From contig CACEJY010000008.1 of the NCBI GenBank assembly GCA_902559985.1, forward strand, positions 1-57,752: a stretch of 57,752 bases of DNA. The letters are read 5' to 3'. The position numbers were made by a program, and so were the translations under genes. How positions within the stretch are numbered: the first letter of the stretch is position 1; each line of letters begins with the position of its first letter. Of the stretch, positions 16,909 through 24,933 are shown piece by piece. Source of the DNA: an uncultured SAR116 cluster alpha proteobacterium (lineage in GTDB: Bacteria; Pseudomonadota; Alphaproteobacteria; Puniceispirillales; Puniceispirillaceae). The notes beneath the pieces are model-generated. The model searched no databases. It worked only from the letters and a program-made list of their open reading frames with translations, and was not told the origin of the DNA.

Positions 16909-18012
16909 ATGGTTCAAGCCAAAGACCCATTCGTGAGTTTTAAAGGGGTCCAAAAAAGCTATGACGGGGAATCTCTTGTTGTAAAGAATTTGAACCTCGA
17001 CATCGCCTCGGGTGAATTTCTCACGATGCTTGGCCCGTCTGGATCGGGCAAAACTACCTGTTTGATGATGCTTGCCGGGTTTGAAACTGCCACGCATGGT
17101 GATATCGAGCTAGGGGGTAGGCCCATAAACAATATTCCGCCGCACAAGCGCGGCATTGGTATGGTTTTTCAAAATTATGCTTTATTCCCCCACATGACTG
17201 TTGGTGAGAATTTAGCATTTCCGCTAAATGTCAGAAGAATACCGAGGGCAGAGGTTGAAGAGAAGGTCCGATCAGTGTTGGATATGGTTCAAATGATGGC
17301 ATTTGTTGATCGAAAACCAGCGCAGCTCTCTGGCGGGCAACAACAGCGTATCGCTCTAGCTAGAGCATTGGTATTCAAACCCGAATTAGTATTGATGGAT
17401 GAACCGCTCGGTGCGCTTGACAAGCAACTTCGTGAACACATGCAATATGAAATCAAACATATTCATGAAAATCTTGGGGTGACGGTTGTGTATGTAACTC
17501 ATGACCAGTCAGAGGCCTTGACCATGTCAAACCGGATAGCCGTGTTTGATGATGGCGTCATTCAGCAATTGGCTGATCCGGTGACCTTGTATGAGAAGCC
17601 AGAAAATGCTTTTGTTGCACAATTTATTGGTGAAAATAATCAGATGAGTGGCACTATCGAGTCGATTTCCAAGGGCATTGCAACAGTCAAGCTTGACTCA
17701 GGGGACATTGTTAAGGCTTTGGCGGTGAACACTGGCGCCGTAGGGAGTCGGACAACATTGTCAGTGCGCCCCGAACGCTGCGTTGTTGTAACAAGAAAAT
17801 CAACAGCGGTCAGTACGCTAAATGCCAAAATTGAAGAGTTAATTTATCTCGGTGACCATATTCGTTGTCGTATGAATGTTGCGGGGGATGATCAATTTAT
17901 TGTAAAAGTGCCTAATACATCAGGCCAACTCGGTCTTGAGATCGGTGCAGCATTAAAAATTGGTTGGCGGAATGATGATTGCCGAGCCCTGGACTTTAGA
18001 GAATTAGATTGA
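16909..18012 (+). CDS. potA: Polyamine-type ABC transporter ATP-binding protein (PotA family)
   Basis: A 367-residue ATPase with Walker A G-P-S-G-S-G-K-T-T, Q-loop V-F-Q-N-Y-A-L-F-P-H, signature L-S-G-G-Q-Q-Q-R, Walker B L-V-L-M-D-E-P-L-G-A-L-D and H-loop Y-V-T-H-D. These are followed by a C-terminal TOBE domain (from about residue 280), as in PotA/PotG. It energises uptake through the two permeases at 19297 and 20566 with the binding protein at 18125, all on the same strand. The set is typical of spermidine/putrescine importers, but TOBE-containing paralogues also serve other small cations or opines. Confidence 0.9.
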   Translation: MVQAKDPFVSFKGVQKSYDGESLVVKNLNLDIASGEFLTMLGPSGSGKTTCLMMLAGFETATHGDIELGGRPINNIPPHKRGIGMVFQNYALFPHMTVGENLAFPLNVRRIPRAEVEEKVRSVLDMVQMMAFVDRKPAQLSGGQQQRIALARALVFKPELVLMDEPLGALDKQLREHMQYEIKHIHENLGVTVVYVTHDQSEALTMSNRIAVFDDGVIQQLADPVTLYEKPENAFVAQFIGENNQMSGTIESISKGIATVKLDSGDIVKALAVNTGAVGSRTTLSVRPERCVVVTRKSTAVSTLNAKIEELIYLGDHIRCRMNVAGDDQFIVKVPNTSGQLGLEIGAALKIGWRNDDCRALDFRELD

Positions 18013-18038
18013 CTGTGCGAACAGTTAGCAATGGCCGA

Positions 18039-18061
18039 GCCACCTAGATATAGAAGGTGGC
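18039..18061 (+). other. Intercistronic hairpin between potA and the binding-protein gene
   Basis: GCCACCT and AGGTGGC form a 7-base perfect stem around a 9-base loop, without a T run. With the stronger hairpin after the binding-protein gene it would bracket that message, so 5' protection or processing is possible. Confidence 0.4.
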
Positions 18062-18124
18062 GGCTGACACGAGAGAGTGGTGTAGCTCTAATAAACACAC
18101 AAACAATGAAAGGGAGTAGACAAT

Positions 18125-19216
18125 ATGTCTGGATTAACCAAAAAACTTATTGCAATCGCAGGTGCGTCTGTGTTTGTGGGCAGTACAGCAGTCGCAGCTG
18201 ATTTGACGGTTGTGTCATGGGGTGGTGCTTATACAAAATCTCAAGTTGAGGCGTATCATAAGCCATGGATGGCAAAAACAGGTAAAACTATTGTGTCTGA
18301 AGATTACGGCGGGGGTATTGCCGAGATCAAAGCGCAGGTGGAATCAGGAAACGTAACATGGGACGTTGTTGACGTTGAGTTGTCAGACGCAATCCGTGCT
18401 TGCGATGAAGGCCTTTTGGAGCCTATTGACCATTCAACACTACCTCCAGCACCTGATGGTACGCCAGCGACAGAAGATTTCTTGCCGGGAACACTGCATG
18501 ATTGTGCGGTTGCAAACATTGTTTGGTCTTCGGTTTATGCATACGACTCCAGCAAAGTGCGTAACTGGAATGCTCCAAAAACAATGGCAGATTTCTTTGA
18601 TACAAAAGCATTTCCAGGGAAGCGCGGTATGCGCAAATCACCAAAGGTAACTATGGAGTTTGCGTTGATTGCTGATGGTGTCCCAACGAGTGAAGTTTAT
18701 GACGTACTGGGTACCGAAGAGGGTATTGCCCGCGCATTTGCTAAGCTAGACACAATTAAGGAAGATGTTGTTTGGTGGGAAGCGGGAGCCCAGCCTCCAC
18801 AGTTACTTGCCGATGGAGAAGTTGTGTTTTCAACTGCTTGGAACGGCAGGGTATTTAATGCCAAAAATGCTGAAGGGCAGCCATTTGAAATGGTTTGGGA
18901 TGGGCAGATATACGATTTGGACTTATTTGTGATTCCAAAAGGTTCAAAAAACAAGGAAGCTGCACTTGATTTTGTTGCTTTTTCCACAGCAACCGAACAA
19001 TTGGCTGCACAAGCTTCATGGATTTCTTACGGTCCAGCTCGTGCCTCTTCGGAAGCAAGAATTGGCACTTTCCATTCAGACTCAAGCATTAAAATGGCGG
19101 ATCATATGCCAACGGCAGCAGCTAACTTTAAAAATGCTCTGCAGAATGATTTTGAATTCTGGGCAGATAACGCTGATCAGTTAAACGAGCGTTTCAATGC
19201 ATGGTTAGCTAAGTAA
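18125..19216 (+). CDS. Periplasmic polyamine-type solute-binding protein (PotD/PotF-like)
   Basis: A 363-residue secreted protein. A signal peptide ends near T-A-V-A-A-D at residues 21-26, and the mature part opens with L-T-V-V-S-W-G-G-A-Y, typical of cluster D extracellular solute-binding proteins of the PotD type. G-G-G-I-A-E-I-K and W-D-V-V-D-V-E follow as in this group. GGGAG precedes the ATG. It delivers the substrate to the PotB/PotC-like permeases. A perfect terminator-like hairpin directly after its stop probably makes it the most abundant product of the operon. The ligand could be a polyamine, agmatine or another cationic amine. Confidence 0.9.
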   Translation: MSGLTKKLIAIAGASVFVGSTAVAADLTVVSWGGAYTKSQVEAYHKPWMAKTGKTIVSEDYGGGIAEIKAQVESGNVTWDVVDVELSDAIRACDEGLLEPIDHSTLPPAPDGTPATEDFLPGTLHDCAVANIVWSSVYAYDSSKVRNWNAPKTMADFFDTKAFPGKRGMRKSPKVTMEFALIADGVPTSEVYDVLGTEEGIARAFAKLDTIKEDVVWWEAGAQPPQLLADGEVVFSTAWNGRVFNAKNAEGQPFEMVWDGQIYDLDLFVIPKGSKNKEAALDFVAFSTATEQLAAQASWISYGPARASSEARIGTFHSDSSIKMADHMPTAAANFKNALQNDFEFWADNADQLNERFNAWLAK

Positions 19217-19230
19217 TACTAGAAAGACTG

Positions 19231-19266
19231 CGGTCACATGACTTTTTTCATGTGACCGTTTTTTTT
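19231..19266 (+). terminator. Strong Rho-independent terminator or attenuating hairpin inside the transporter operon
   Basis: CGGTCACATGA (19231-19241) and its exact reverse complement (19248-19258) form an 11-base stem with loop CTTTTT, followed by eight T residues. It lies 15 bases after the binding-protein stop and 30 bases before the permease start, and it would reduce permease transcription relative to the binding protein. Confidence 0.85.
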
Positions 19267-19296
19267 AATTTTAAGTGCCAGAGAACTGATTTTATT

Positions 19297-20559
19297 ATGA
19301 CAGATAGTCAAACAGTGACATCCGGTGCAATTACTGCAGCCGATGGCACGCCGCTCAAGAAAAAGCTGGCACAAGCACTTTTTCGTAGTCGAGTTCGCGC
19401 TGTCTCCCTTGTTGTGCCACTATTCGCCTTTGTGATGGCTAGCTTTGTGATTCCAATTTTTGCTCTGATGTGGCAAGGGGTCTACAATGATCGATTTTCT
19501 ACATACACCCCAAATTTAACCGAACAATTAACTGCTTGGGATGGATTAGCGGAACCAGGTGAAGCCTTATTTGCGGCACTTGTTTCAGATTTGAAAACAG
19601 CACGAAAAGATAGGACAATTGGTAGAATCGCAACACGGGTTAACCAAGAATATCCGGGTACCCGCTCGCTGTTCACTTCGACTGCTCGAAAGGCTAAAAA
19701 ACTCAGGGCGCCTTTCAAAGAAAGTGTCATAAAAACTAATAAAAAATGGGCAAATATTGAGATCTGGCGGGCGATGAAACTTACCTCGCAAGATTTGACG
19801 CCAAGTTTCTATGCTACTGCTTTAGATGGCCGATACACGGTTGACAAGGGCTTTGTGGCGCAAAATGAAAATAGACAGATTTATGTGAAGCTTTTTTGGC
19901 GAACTTTGCTGATTTCCGCTTCGGTTATGGGTTTGTGCCTGTTACTTGGTTATCCTGTGGCTTATTTATTAGCAACGTTACCGCTACGTACTTCTAATCT
20001 ACTAATGATTATGGTCCTGCTACCGTTCTGGACCTCGCTTCTGGTACGGACAACCGCTTGGATCGCTATTTTGCAATCGCAAGGCGTAATTAATGACTTG
20101 ATGGTGGCGGTGGGTATTACGGCTGATGACTCAAGGTTTTCCCTTATTTACAATATGACTGGTACAATAATCGCAATGACGCATATTTTGCTGCCCTTCA
20201 TGATCCTGCCACTTTATTCGGTAATGAAAACCATTCCACCATCCTACATGCGGGCAGCGCGTTCACTTGGTGCGACGCCAACAGCTGCCTTTATTAGGGT
20301 GTATGCACCACAGACTATTCCGGGCATTGGCGCAGGTGGTCTACTGGTCTTCATTCTGGCGATTGGTTATTACATAACACCAGCCCTTGTTGGTGGACAG
20401 GATGGTCAGTTGATTTCAAATATGATCGCGTATCACATGCAAAAATCGCTTAACTGGTCGCTGGCAGCTGCGTTAGGAGGAATTCTGTTGGCAGGGGTCT
20501 TATTGCTGTATTGGATTTATGATCGGGTTATCGGTATTGATAATATGAAATTGGGGTAA
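19297..20559 (+). CDS. potB: Polyamine-type ABC transporter permease with a large periplasmic insertion (PotB/PotH-like)
   Basis: A 420-residue permease, longer than the usual 280-300. After the first membrane segment (about residues 30-55) comes a hydrophilic stretch of roughly 140 residues, rich in Lys and Arg. The standard five-helix core then starts near R-T-L-L-I-S-A-S-V-M. The EAA loop A-A-R-S-L-G-A-T-P-T-A-A-F is present. The ATG at 19297 is preferred because the longer ORF begins inside the terminator hairpin. Insertions of this kind may be common in alphaproteobacterial PotB-like proteins; their role is not known to me. It pairs with the PotC-like permease six bases downstream. Confidence 0.87.
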   Translation: MTDSQTVTSGAITAADGTPLKKKLAQALFRSRVRAVSLVVPLFAFVMASFVIPIFALMWQGVYNDRFSTYTPNLTEQLTAWDGLAEPGEALFAALVSDLKTARKDRTIGRIATRVNQEYPGTRSLFTSTARKAKKLRAPFKESVIKTNKKWANIEIWRAMKLTSQDLTPSFYATALDGRYTVDKGFVAQNENRQIYVKLFWRTLLISASVMGLCLLLGYPVAYLLATLPLRTSNLLMIMVLLPFWTSLLVRTTAWIAILQSQGVINDLMVAVGITADDSRFSLIYNMTGTIIAMTHILLPFMILPLYSVMKTIPPSYMRAARSLGATPTAAFIRVYAPQTIPGIGAGGLLVFILAIGYYITPALVGGQDGQLISNMIAYHMQKSLNWSLAAALGGILLAGVLLLYWIYDRVIGIDNMKLG

Positions 20560-20565
20560 TTAGAT

Positions 20566-21480
20566 ATGGCAAAGCTTCCTCCCTACACCAGTACCGGCGA
20601 ATATATCTGGCATTACATCTATAGAGGTATTTGCGGACTAATATTCTTGTTCTTGATTCTACCTATCCTAATTGTTTTGCCGTTATCGTTTAATGTGGAA
20701 CCCTATTTTAGTTTCACCTCCGGCATGTTAAATTTCGACCCCAAAGCATTCTCTCTGCGCTGGTATGAAGATATATTCCGCAATGGCATGGCCTCACCGG
20801 ATACGCCGTTCGGCTGGTCATGGCTATCTGATACTTGGAATAACGGACAATGGATTCGAGCAATCCGAAACAGTTTTTTCATTGGGGTTTGTGCAACCTT
20901 GCTGTCTACGGCGCTTGGCACATTGGCCGCGATTGGCCTAAGCCGGTCTGAAATGCCATATAGACGCTTAATCATGTCAATACTAATTTCGCCTATGATT
21001 GTACCGTTGGTGATTACGGCGGCGGGCATGTTTTTCTTCTATTCAAAAATTCATCTAAGCCAGACCTATCTTGGGGTTATTATGGCGCATGCTGTGCTTG
21101 GGACGCCATTTGTGATCATAACGGTTACAGCCACGCTAGTTGGGTTTGACAAGTCGTTGGTTCGAGCATCGCAATCTCTTGGGGCAGGCGCGTTAACAAC
21201 CTTCCGTAAAGTGCAAATGCCATTGATTATCCCCGGGGTCATATCTGGCGGTCTATTTGCCTTTATCACATCATTTGATGAGGTTGTGGCCGTCCTGTTT
21301 TTGGCAAGCCCCGAGCAACGCACAATTCCGCGACAAATGTGGTCTGGCATTCGTGAGCAGATCAGCCCAACAATTTTAGCGGTTGCGACGCTTTTAGTTA
21401 TTTTATCGATTATACTCCTAACCGTACTGGAATTGTTGCGCCGCCGGTCGGAACGTTTGCGCGGTATTACTAATAGCTAG
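20566..21480 (+). CDS. potC: Polyamine-type ABC transporter permease (PotC/PotI-like)
   Basis: A 304-residue inner-membrane permease with six hydrophobic segments. The first is G-L-I-F-L-F-L-I-L-P-I-L-I, and the EAA loop reads A-S-Q-S-L-G-A-G-A-L-T-T-F-R-K-V. A periplasmic loop of about 75 residues after the first helix includes the F-S-L-R-W-Y segment typical of PotC. It completes the importer with the ATPase, binding protein and first permease. Its stop is followed by 123 bases without a clear terminator before the SDR gene. Confidence 0.9.
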   Translation: MAKLPPYTSTGEYIWHYIYRGICGLIFLFLILPILIVLPLSFNVEPYFSFTSGMLNFDPKAFSLRWYEDIFRNGMASPDTPFGWSWLSDTWNNGQWIRAIRNSFFIGVCATLLSTALGTLAAIGLSRSEMPYRRLIMSILISPMIVPLVITAAGMFFFYSKIHLSQTYLGVIMAHAVLGTPFVIITVTATLVGFDKSLVRASQSLGAGALTTFRKVQMPLIIPGVISGGLFAFITSFDEVVAVLFLASPEQRTIPRQMWSGIREQISPTILAVATLLVILSIILLTVLELLRRRSERLRGITNS

Positions 21481-21603
21481 CTAACACACCCAATTGACCT
21501 TACCCTTTTTTAGCTTCACTCTTGCTAGTGAGCCACTCTGTATGCGTAAACTAAAACAGATATGGTGGCCTTTGTAGCATATTGTTAGAACGGGATTGAA
21601 CAT

Positions 21604-22341
21604 ATGGATGACCGAAAAATATTAGTTTTGACGGGAGCAAGCCGCGGAATAGGCCATGCAACAGTCAAACGATTTTCTAGTGCTGGCTGGCGAGTGATCA
21701 CCTGTTCGCGCCACGGTTTTCCCGAGAATTGTCCTTGGGAGGCGGGCCCGGAGGACCATTTGAAAATTGACCTATCATCACCTGATGATGTGCAACGGGG
21801 CGCAGCAGAATTGATTGATCGCCTTGAAGGTAAGCCTCTTCACGCGCTAGTCAATAATGCGGGTGTTTCCCCAAAGGAACCCGATGGAAGCCGGCTTGAT
21901 TGCCGAAAAACGCCCCTGAATTTATGGCAGACGGTTTATCAGGTGAATGTCTTTGCCCCCATCATGCTGGCACAGCAGCTTTGCTCAGCCTTGAAGGAGG
22001 GCGGTGGTTCGATTGTTAACGTGACATCGATTGCCGGAGGCCGGGTGCATGAATTTGCTGGATCCGCCTACTCAACATCGAAGGCAGCTCTTGGTGCCCT
22101 TACTCGCGAAATGGCATCAGATTTTGGTAAGTTGGGTATTCGGGTTAATGCCATTGCGCCCGGGGAAATCAAAACTGATATTCTCTCCCCGGATAGTGAA
22201 ACAGCTATTCTGCCGCAAATTCCACTTGGTCGATTTGGCAATGCTGATGAAGTTGCGGACACTGTTTTTTTTCTATGCAGTGATCAAGCGCAATATCTTA
22301 ATGGTTCTGAAATTCATGTGAATGGCGGTCAGCATGTTTGA
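21604..22341 (+). CDS. Short-chain dehydrogenase/reductase
   Basis: A 245-residue classical SDR with cofactor motif T-G-A-S-R-G-I-G near residue 11, N-N-A-G near 85, catalytic Ser in N-V-T-S-I-A-G-G, Y-S-T-S-K, and a C-terminal N-G-S-E-I-H-V-N-G-G. It interconverts an alcohol and a ketone or aldehyde with NAD(P)H. It sits between the amine transporter and a class III aminotransferase, so its substrate may be a carbonyl or hydroxy intermediate of amine breakdown, which is inference. Its end is 45 bases before the aminotransferase start. Confidence 0.87.
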   Translation: MDDRKILVLTGASRGIGHATVKRFSSAGWRVITCSRHGFPENCPWEAGPEDHLKIDLSSPDDVQRGAAELIDRLEGKPLHALVNNAGVSPKEPDGSRLDCRKTPLNLWQTVYQVNVFAPIMLAQQLCSALKEGGGSIVNVTSIAGGRVHEFAGSAYSTSKAALGALTREMASDFGKLGIRVNAIAPGEIKTDILSPDSETAILPQIPLGRFGNADEVADTVFFLCSDQAQYLNGSEIHVNGGQHV

Positions 22342-22385
22342 GACGTTTAGCGTACTTAAACATTTGCGCAGATAGGATCACAATA

Positions 22386-23810
22386 ATGACACACGATAGA
22401 TTAATAACACATGATCAGCCGCTTGGTGGAAATTCACCAGCCAGTCGAGATATTGCATTTCAATTGCACCCCTATACCAACCCGGCAGTACTTCGAGAGG
22501 CAGGTCCGCACATTATGGCTGAGGGGCAAGGGGTCTTTGTGGTTGACGAGAATGGCAAACGATTTTACGAGGGGATGAGCGGCCTGTGGTGTACGTCTCT
22601 TGGCTTTTCTGAGCCTGAGTTAATTGAAGCTGCTGTGGCACAATTTAAGAAGCTACCTTTTTATCACAGCTTTGCTGGTAAAACCGTAAATCCGGCAATT
22701 GATCTTGCTGAAATGCTAATTGCTAACGCCCCGCCAGCTGGTGCTGGTAGTGTGATGAGCAAAATGTTTTTCGCCGGATCCGGTTCTGAGGCAAATGACA
22801 CCGCAATCAAAATGATTTGGTATTATAACGCCGCGTTGGGCCGTCCGGAAAAACGCAAGATTATTAGCCGGAGAAAGGGCTATCACGGGGTGACAATGGC
22901 GGCGGCAAGCATGACCGCGCTCTCTTACGCACAAGATGGTTTTGGTCTGCCGCTTGACTTTGTGAAGCATACCAGCGCGCCTGATTTTTACAATGGCGGG
23001 TTGCCTGGAGAAAGTGAAGAAGATTTTGCCAGTCGGTGTGCAGCAAATCTTGAGGCACTGATCTTGGATGAAGGGCCAGACACTGTTGCCGCCTTGTTTG
23101 CCGAACCGGTGATGGGCGCTGGTGGTGTTATCATTCCACCAAAAACTTATTTTGCAGAAATCCGTGCAGTGCTTGAAAAATACGATGTTTTGCTGGTTGC
23201 CGATGAGGTTATTTGTGGCTTTGGTCGTACGGGCAACATGTGGGGATCGCAAACTATGGATGTCCGTCCAGATATGCTAACCTGTGCAAAAGCCCTGTCA
23301 TCTGCTTATTTGCCGATTTCAGCGATTATGCTCTCAGAAAAAATATATGTGCCAATCGCTGAGCATGCAGAACGGCTGGGTATCTTTGGCCACGGCTTTA
23401 CCTACTCAGCGCATCCTGTTTGCGCAGCGGTTGCCCTTCGTGCACAGGAATTAATGCAGGAGCGTGATATTATTGGCCATGTTCGAGCCATCGCTCCGCA
23501 GTTTAAAGCGCGCATTGCAAGACTATCCAAATTTGATTTCATTGGCAACGAGCGAGCGGTTGGCCTGATTGGTGCAATAGAATTCGCAGTAAATTCTGAT
23601 GACCATAAAAAATTTGACCCCTCGCATCAAATCGCGCGACAGGCAGTGTCCATTATCCAAAAACATGGTGTGATTTTACGAGCCTTGCCGGGGGACATTA
23701 TTGGGTTCTGCCCGCCATTGATTATTTCGGAAACTGAGATTGACGATATGTTTGACCGTATTGAGGCTGGGCTTGTTGAAGTGGATAAGCTTGCGGCAAG
23801 TTTGCGCTAA
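22386..23810 (+). CDS. Class III PLP aminotransferase (omega-amine:pyruvate / putrescine aminotransferase-like)
   Basis: About 474 residues. Class III signatures include M-S-G-L-W-C, F-F-A-G-S-G-S-E-A-N-D-T-A, R-R-K-G-Y-H-G-V-T, L-V-A-D-E-V-I-C-G-F-G-R-T-G, and the Schiff-base Lys in C-A-K-A-L-S-S. W-C and Y-H-G patterns place it near SpuC, beta-alanine and omega-amine transaminases. The ATG at 22386 (AGGA upstream) is chosen over an earlier ATG overlapping the SDR stop. With the PotA-PotD-type importer and the aldehyde dehydrogenase at 24934 it fits oxidation of putrescine-like amines through an aminoaldehyde. Confidence 0.88.
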   Translation: MTHDRLITHDQPLGGNSPASRDIAFQLHPYTNPAVLREAGPHIMAEGQGVFVVDENGKRFYEGMSGLWCTSLGFSEPELIEAAVAQFKKLPFYHSFAGKTVNPAIDLAEMLIANAPPAGAGSVMSKMFFAGSGSEANDTAIKMIWYYNAALGRPEKRKIISRRKGYHGVTMAAASMTALSYAQDGFGLPLDFVKHTSAPDFYNGGLPGESEEDFASRCAANLEALILDEGPDTVAALFAEPVMGAGGVIIPPKTYFAEIRAVLEKYDVLLVADEVICGFGRTGNMWGSQTMDVRPDMLTCAKALSSAYLPISAIMLSEKIYVPIAEHAERLGIFGHGFTYSAHPVCAAVALRAQELMQERDIIGHVRAIAPQFKARIARLSKFDFIGNERAVGLIGAIEFAVNSDDHKKFDPSHQIARQAVSIIQKHGVILRALPGDIIGFCPPLIISETEIDDMFDRIEAGLVEVDKLAASLR

Positions 23811-23837
23811 CAGATCAGCTAGCTTTTGGCAGGGAAT

Positions 23838-24740
23838 ATGAACATTCCTCTATTCGATCGTTTCTGGAACAGCGCTCATGCAGTGCTGGCAATGGCCACC
23901 CTGATGTGGGCAGGTCACACGGTTGTGTTACGAATGTCAGTTGGGGAGATTTCACCAGTTCTGCTGATGGAGTTGCGTTGGCTTAGTTCCTTTTTGATTT
24001 TGTTGGTGCTGTTTCATAAAACGCTGCCAAGCTACTTACCGGTAGTGTTAAAGCGTTGGCGGTGGGTGTTTGGTATGGGTGGTATTGGGCTTGCAGGATT
24101 TACCCTTTTTCTTGTGTATGCGGCGCAACATACTACCGCTGTTAATCTTGGTATTATGCAAGGAGTTATTCCCGCGTTTGTGATGTTGTTAGGATGGCTG
24201 ATTTACCGCACCTCTATTGGCTGGTTTCAGTTTTTTGGGCTTTGTTCATCACTTTTTGGGGTTTTAGTGCTCGTCAGTGCGGGCAGTTATGCAAGCATCA
24301 TTGCACTTGAGTTCAATAGTGGTGATTTACTAATGATTGCGGCGTGCCTTTGCTATGCAGGTTACACTGTTGCGATTGCGCGGCGGTTAGAAATACCGCC
24401 CGCCATATTGTTGTGTTTTTTTGCATTCTGCGCGTTTGTTTCCTGCAGTTTTTTCACAGTGATTGAATATGCCAACGGTGATCTCATACTGCCGGGGCTA
24501 AAGGGGTTTCTGTTAATAATTTATTGTGCGGTTTGCCCGTCCATTCTCTCACAAACATGCTTCATACGTGGGGTGGAGTTAACTGGGGCTAATCGAGCTG
24601 GACTTTATGTCAATCTAGTGCCAGTGTTTGCCGCATTTCTGGGAATGCTCATTTTGTCAGAAGCCATGCATATTTATCATCTGATTGCTTTGATAATGGT
24701 TTTAGGCGGTATTTTTTTGGCAGATCGAGGTAAAGTATAA
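23838..24740 (+). CDS. DMT-superfamily transporter (EamA family)
   Basis: About 300 residues with ten hydrophobic segments in two EamA repeats (first near M-W-A-G-H-T-V-V-L-R, second after residue 155). The ATG at 23838 follows AGGGA closely; a TTG four codons upstream is the alternative. It is co-directional with the class III aminotransferase 27 bases upstream and probably cotranscribed. It may import or export an amine or amino acid related to that cluster. It is one of three DMT genes in the window, and their sequences look clearly different from each other. Confidence 0.85.
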   Translation: MNIPLFDRFWNSAHAVLAMATLMWAGHTVVLRMSVGEISPVLLMELRWLSSFLILLVLFHKTLPSYLPVVLKRWRWVFGMGGIGLAGFTLFLVYAAQHTTAVNLGIMQGVIPAFVMLLGWLIYRTSIGWFQFFGLCSSLFGVLVLVSAGSYASIIALEFNSGDLLMIAACLCYAGYTVAIARRLEIPPAILLCFFAFCAFVSCSFFTVIEYANGDLILPGLKGFLLIIYCAVCPSILSQTCFIRGVELTGANRAGLYVNLVPVFAAFLGMLILSEAMHIYHLIALIMVLGGIFLADRGKV

Positions 24741-24933
24741 CCATGCACAAATCGCTATTGAACCTCTAAAAAAGTACAGTGTCACGTACGTCGAAGCGGC
24801 GCGATTCCCATGACTTGACAAGTTCAGGGCGGCAAGCGCATTTTGGCGGTTCAAAATATAGCCTGACAATATTGAATTCTGAAACCTATTTTGGCTCTAT
24901 TTGCGGCTAATTAACTCGACTTAGGATATCTTT

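Noticed and set aside
22716-23252. 178-codon antisense ORF inside the class III aminotransferase gene
   Set aside because: Its codons mirror the aminotransferase frame, and the translation is rich in His, Cys and Arg without motifs; it is a shadow of a real gene.
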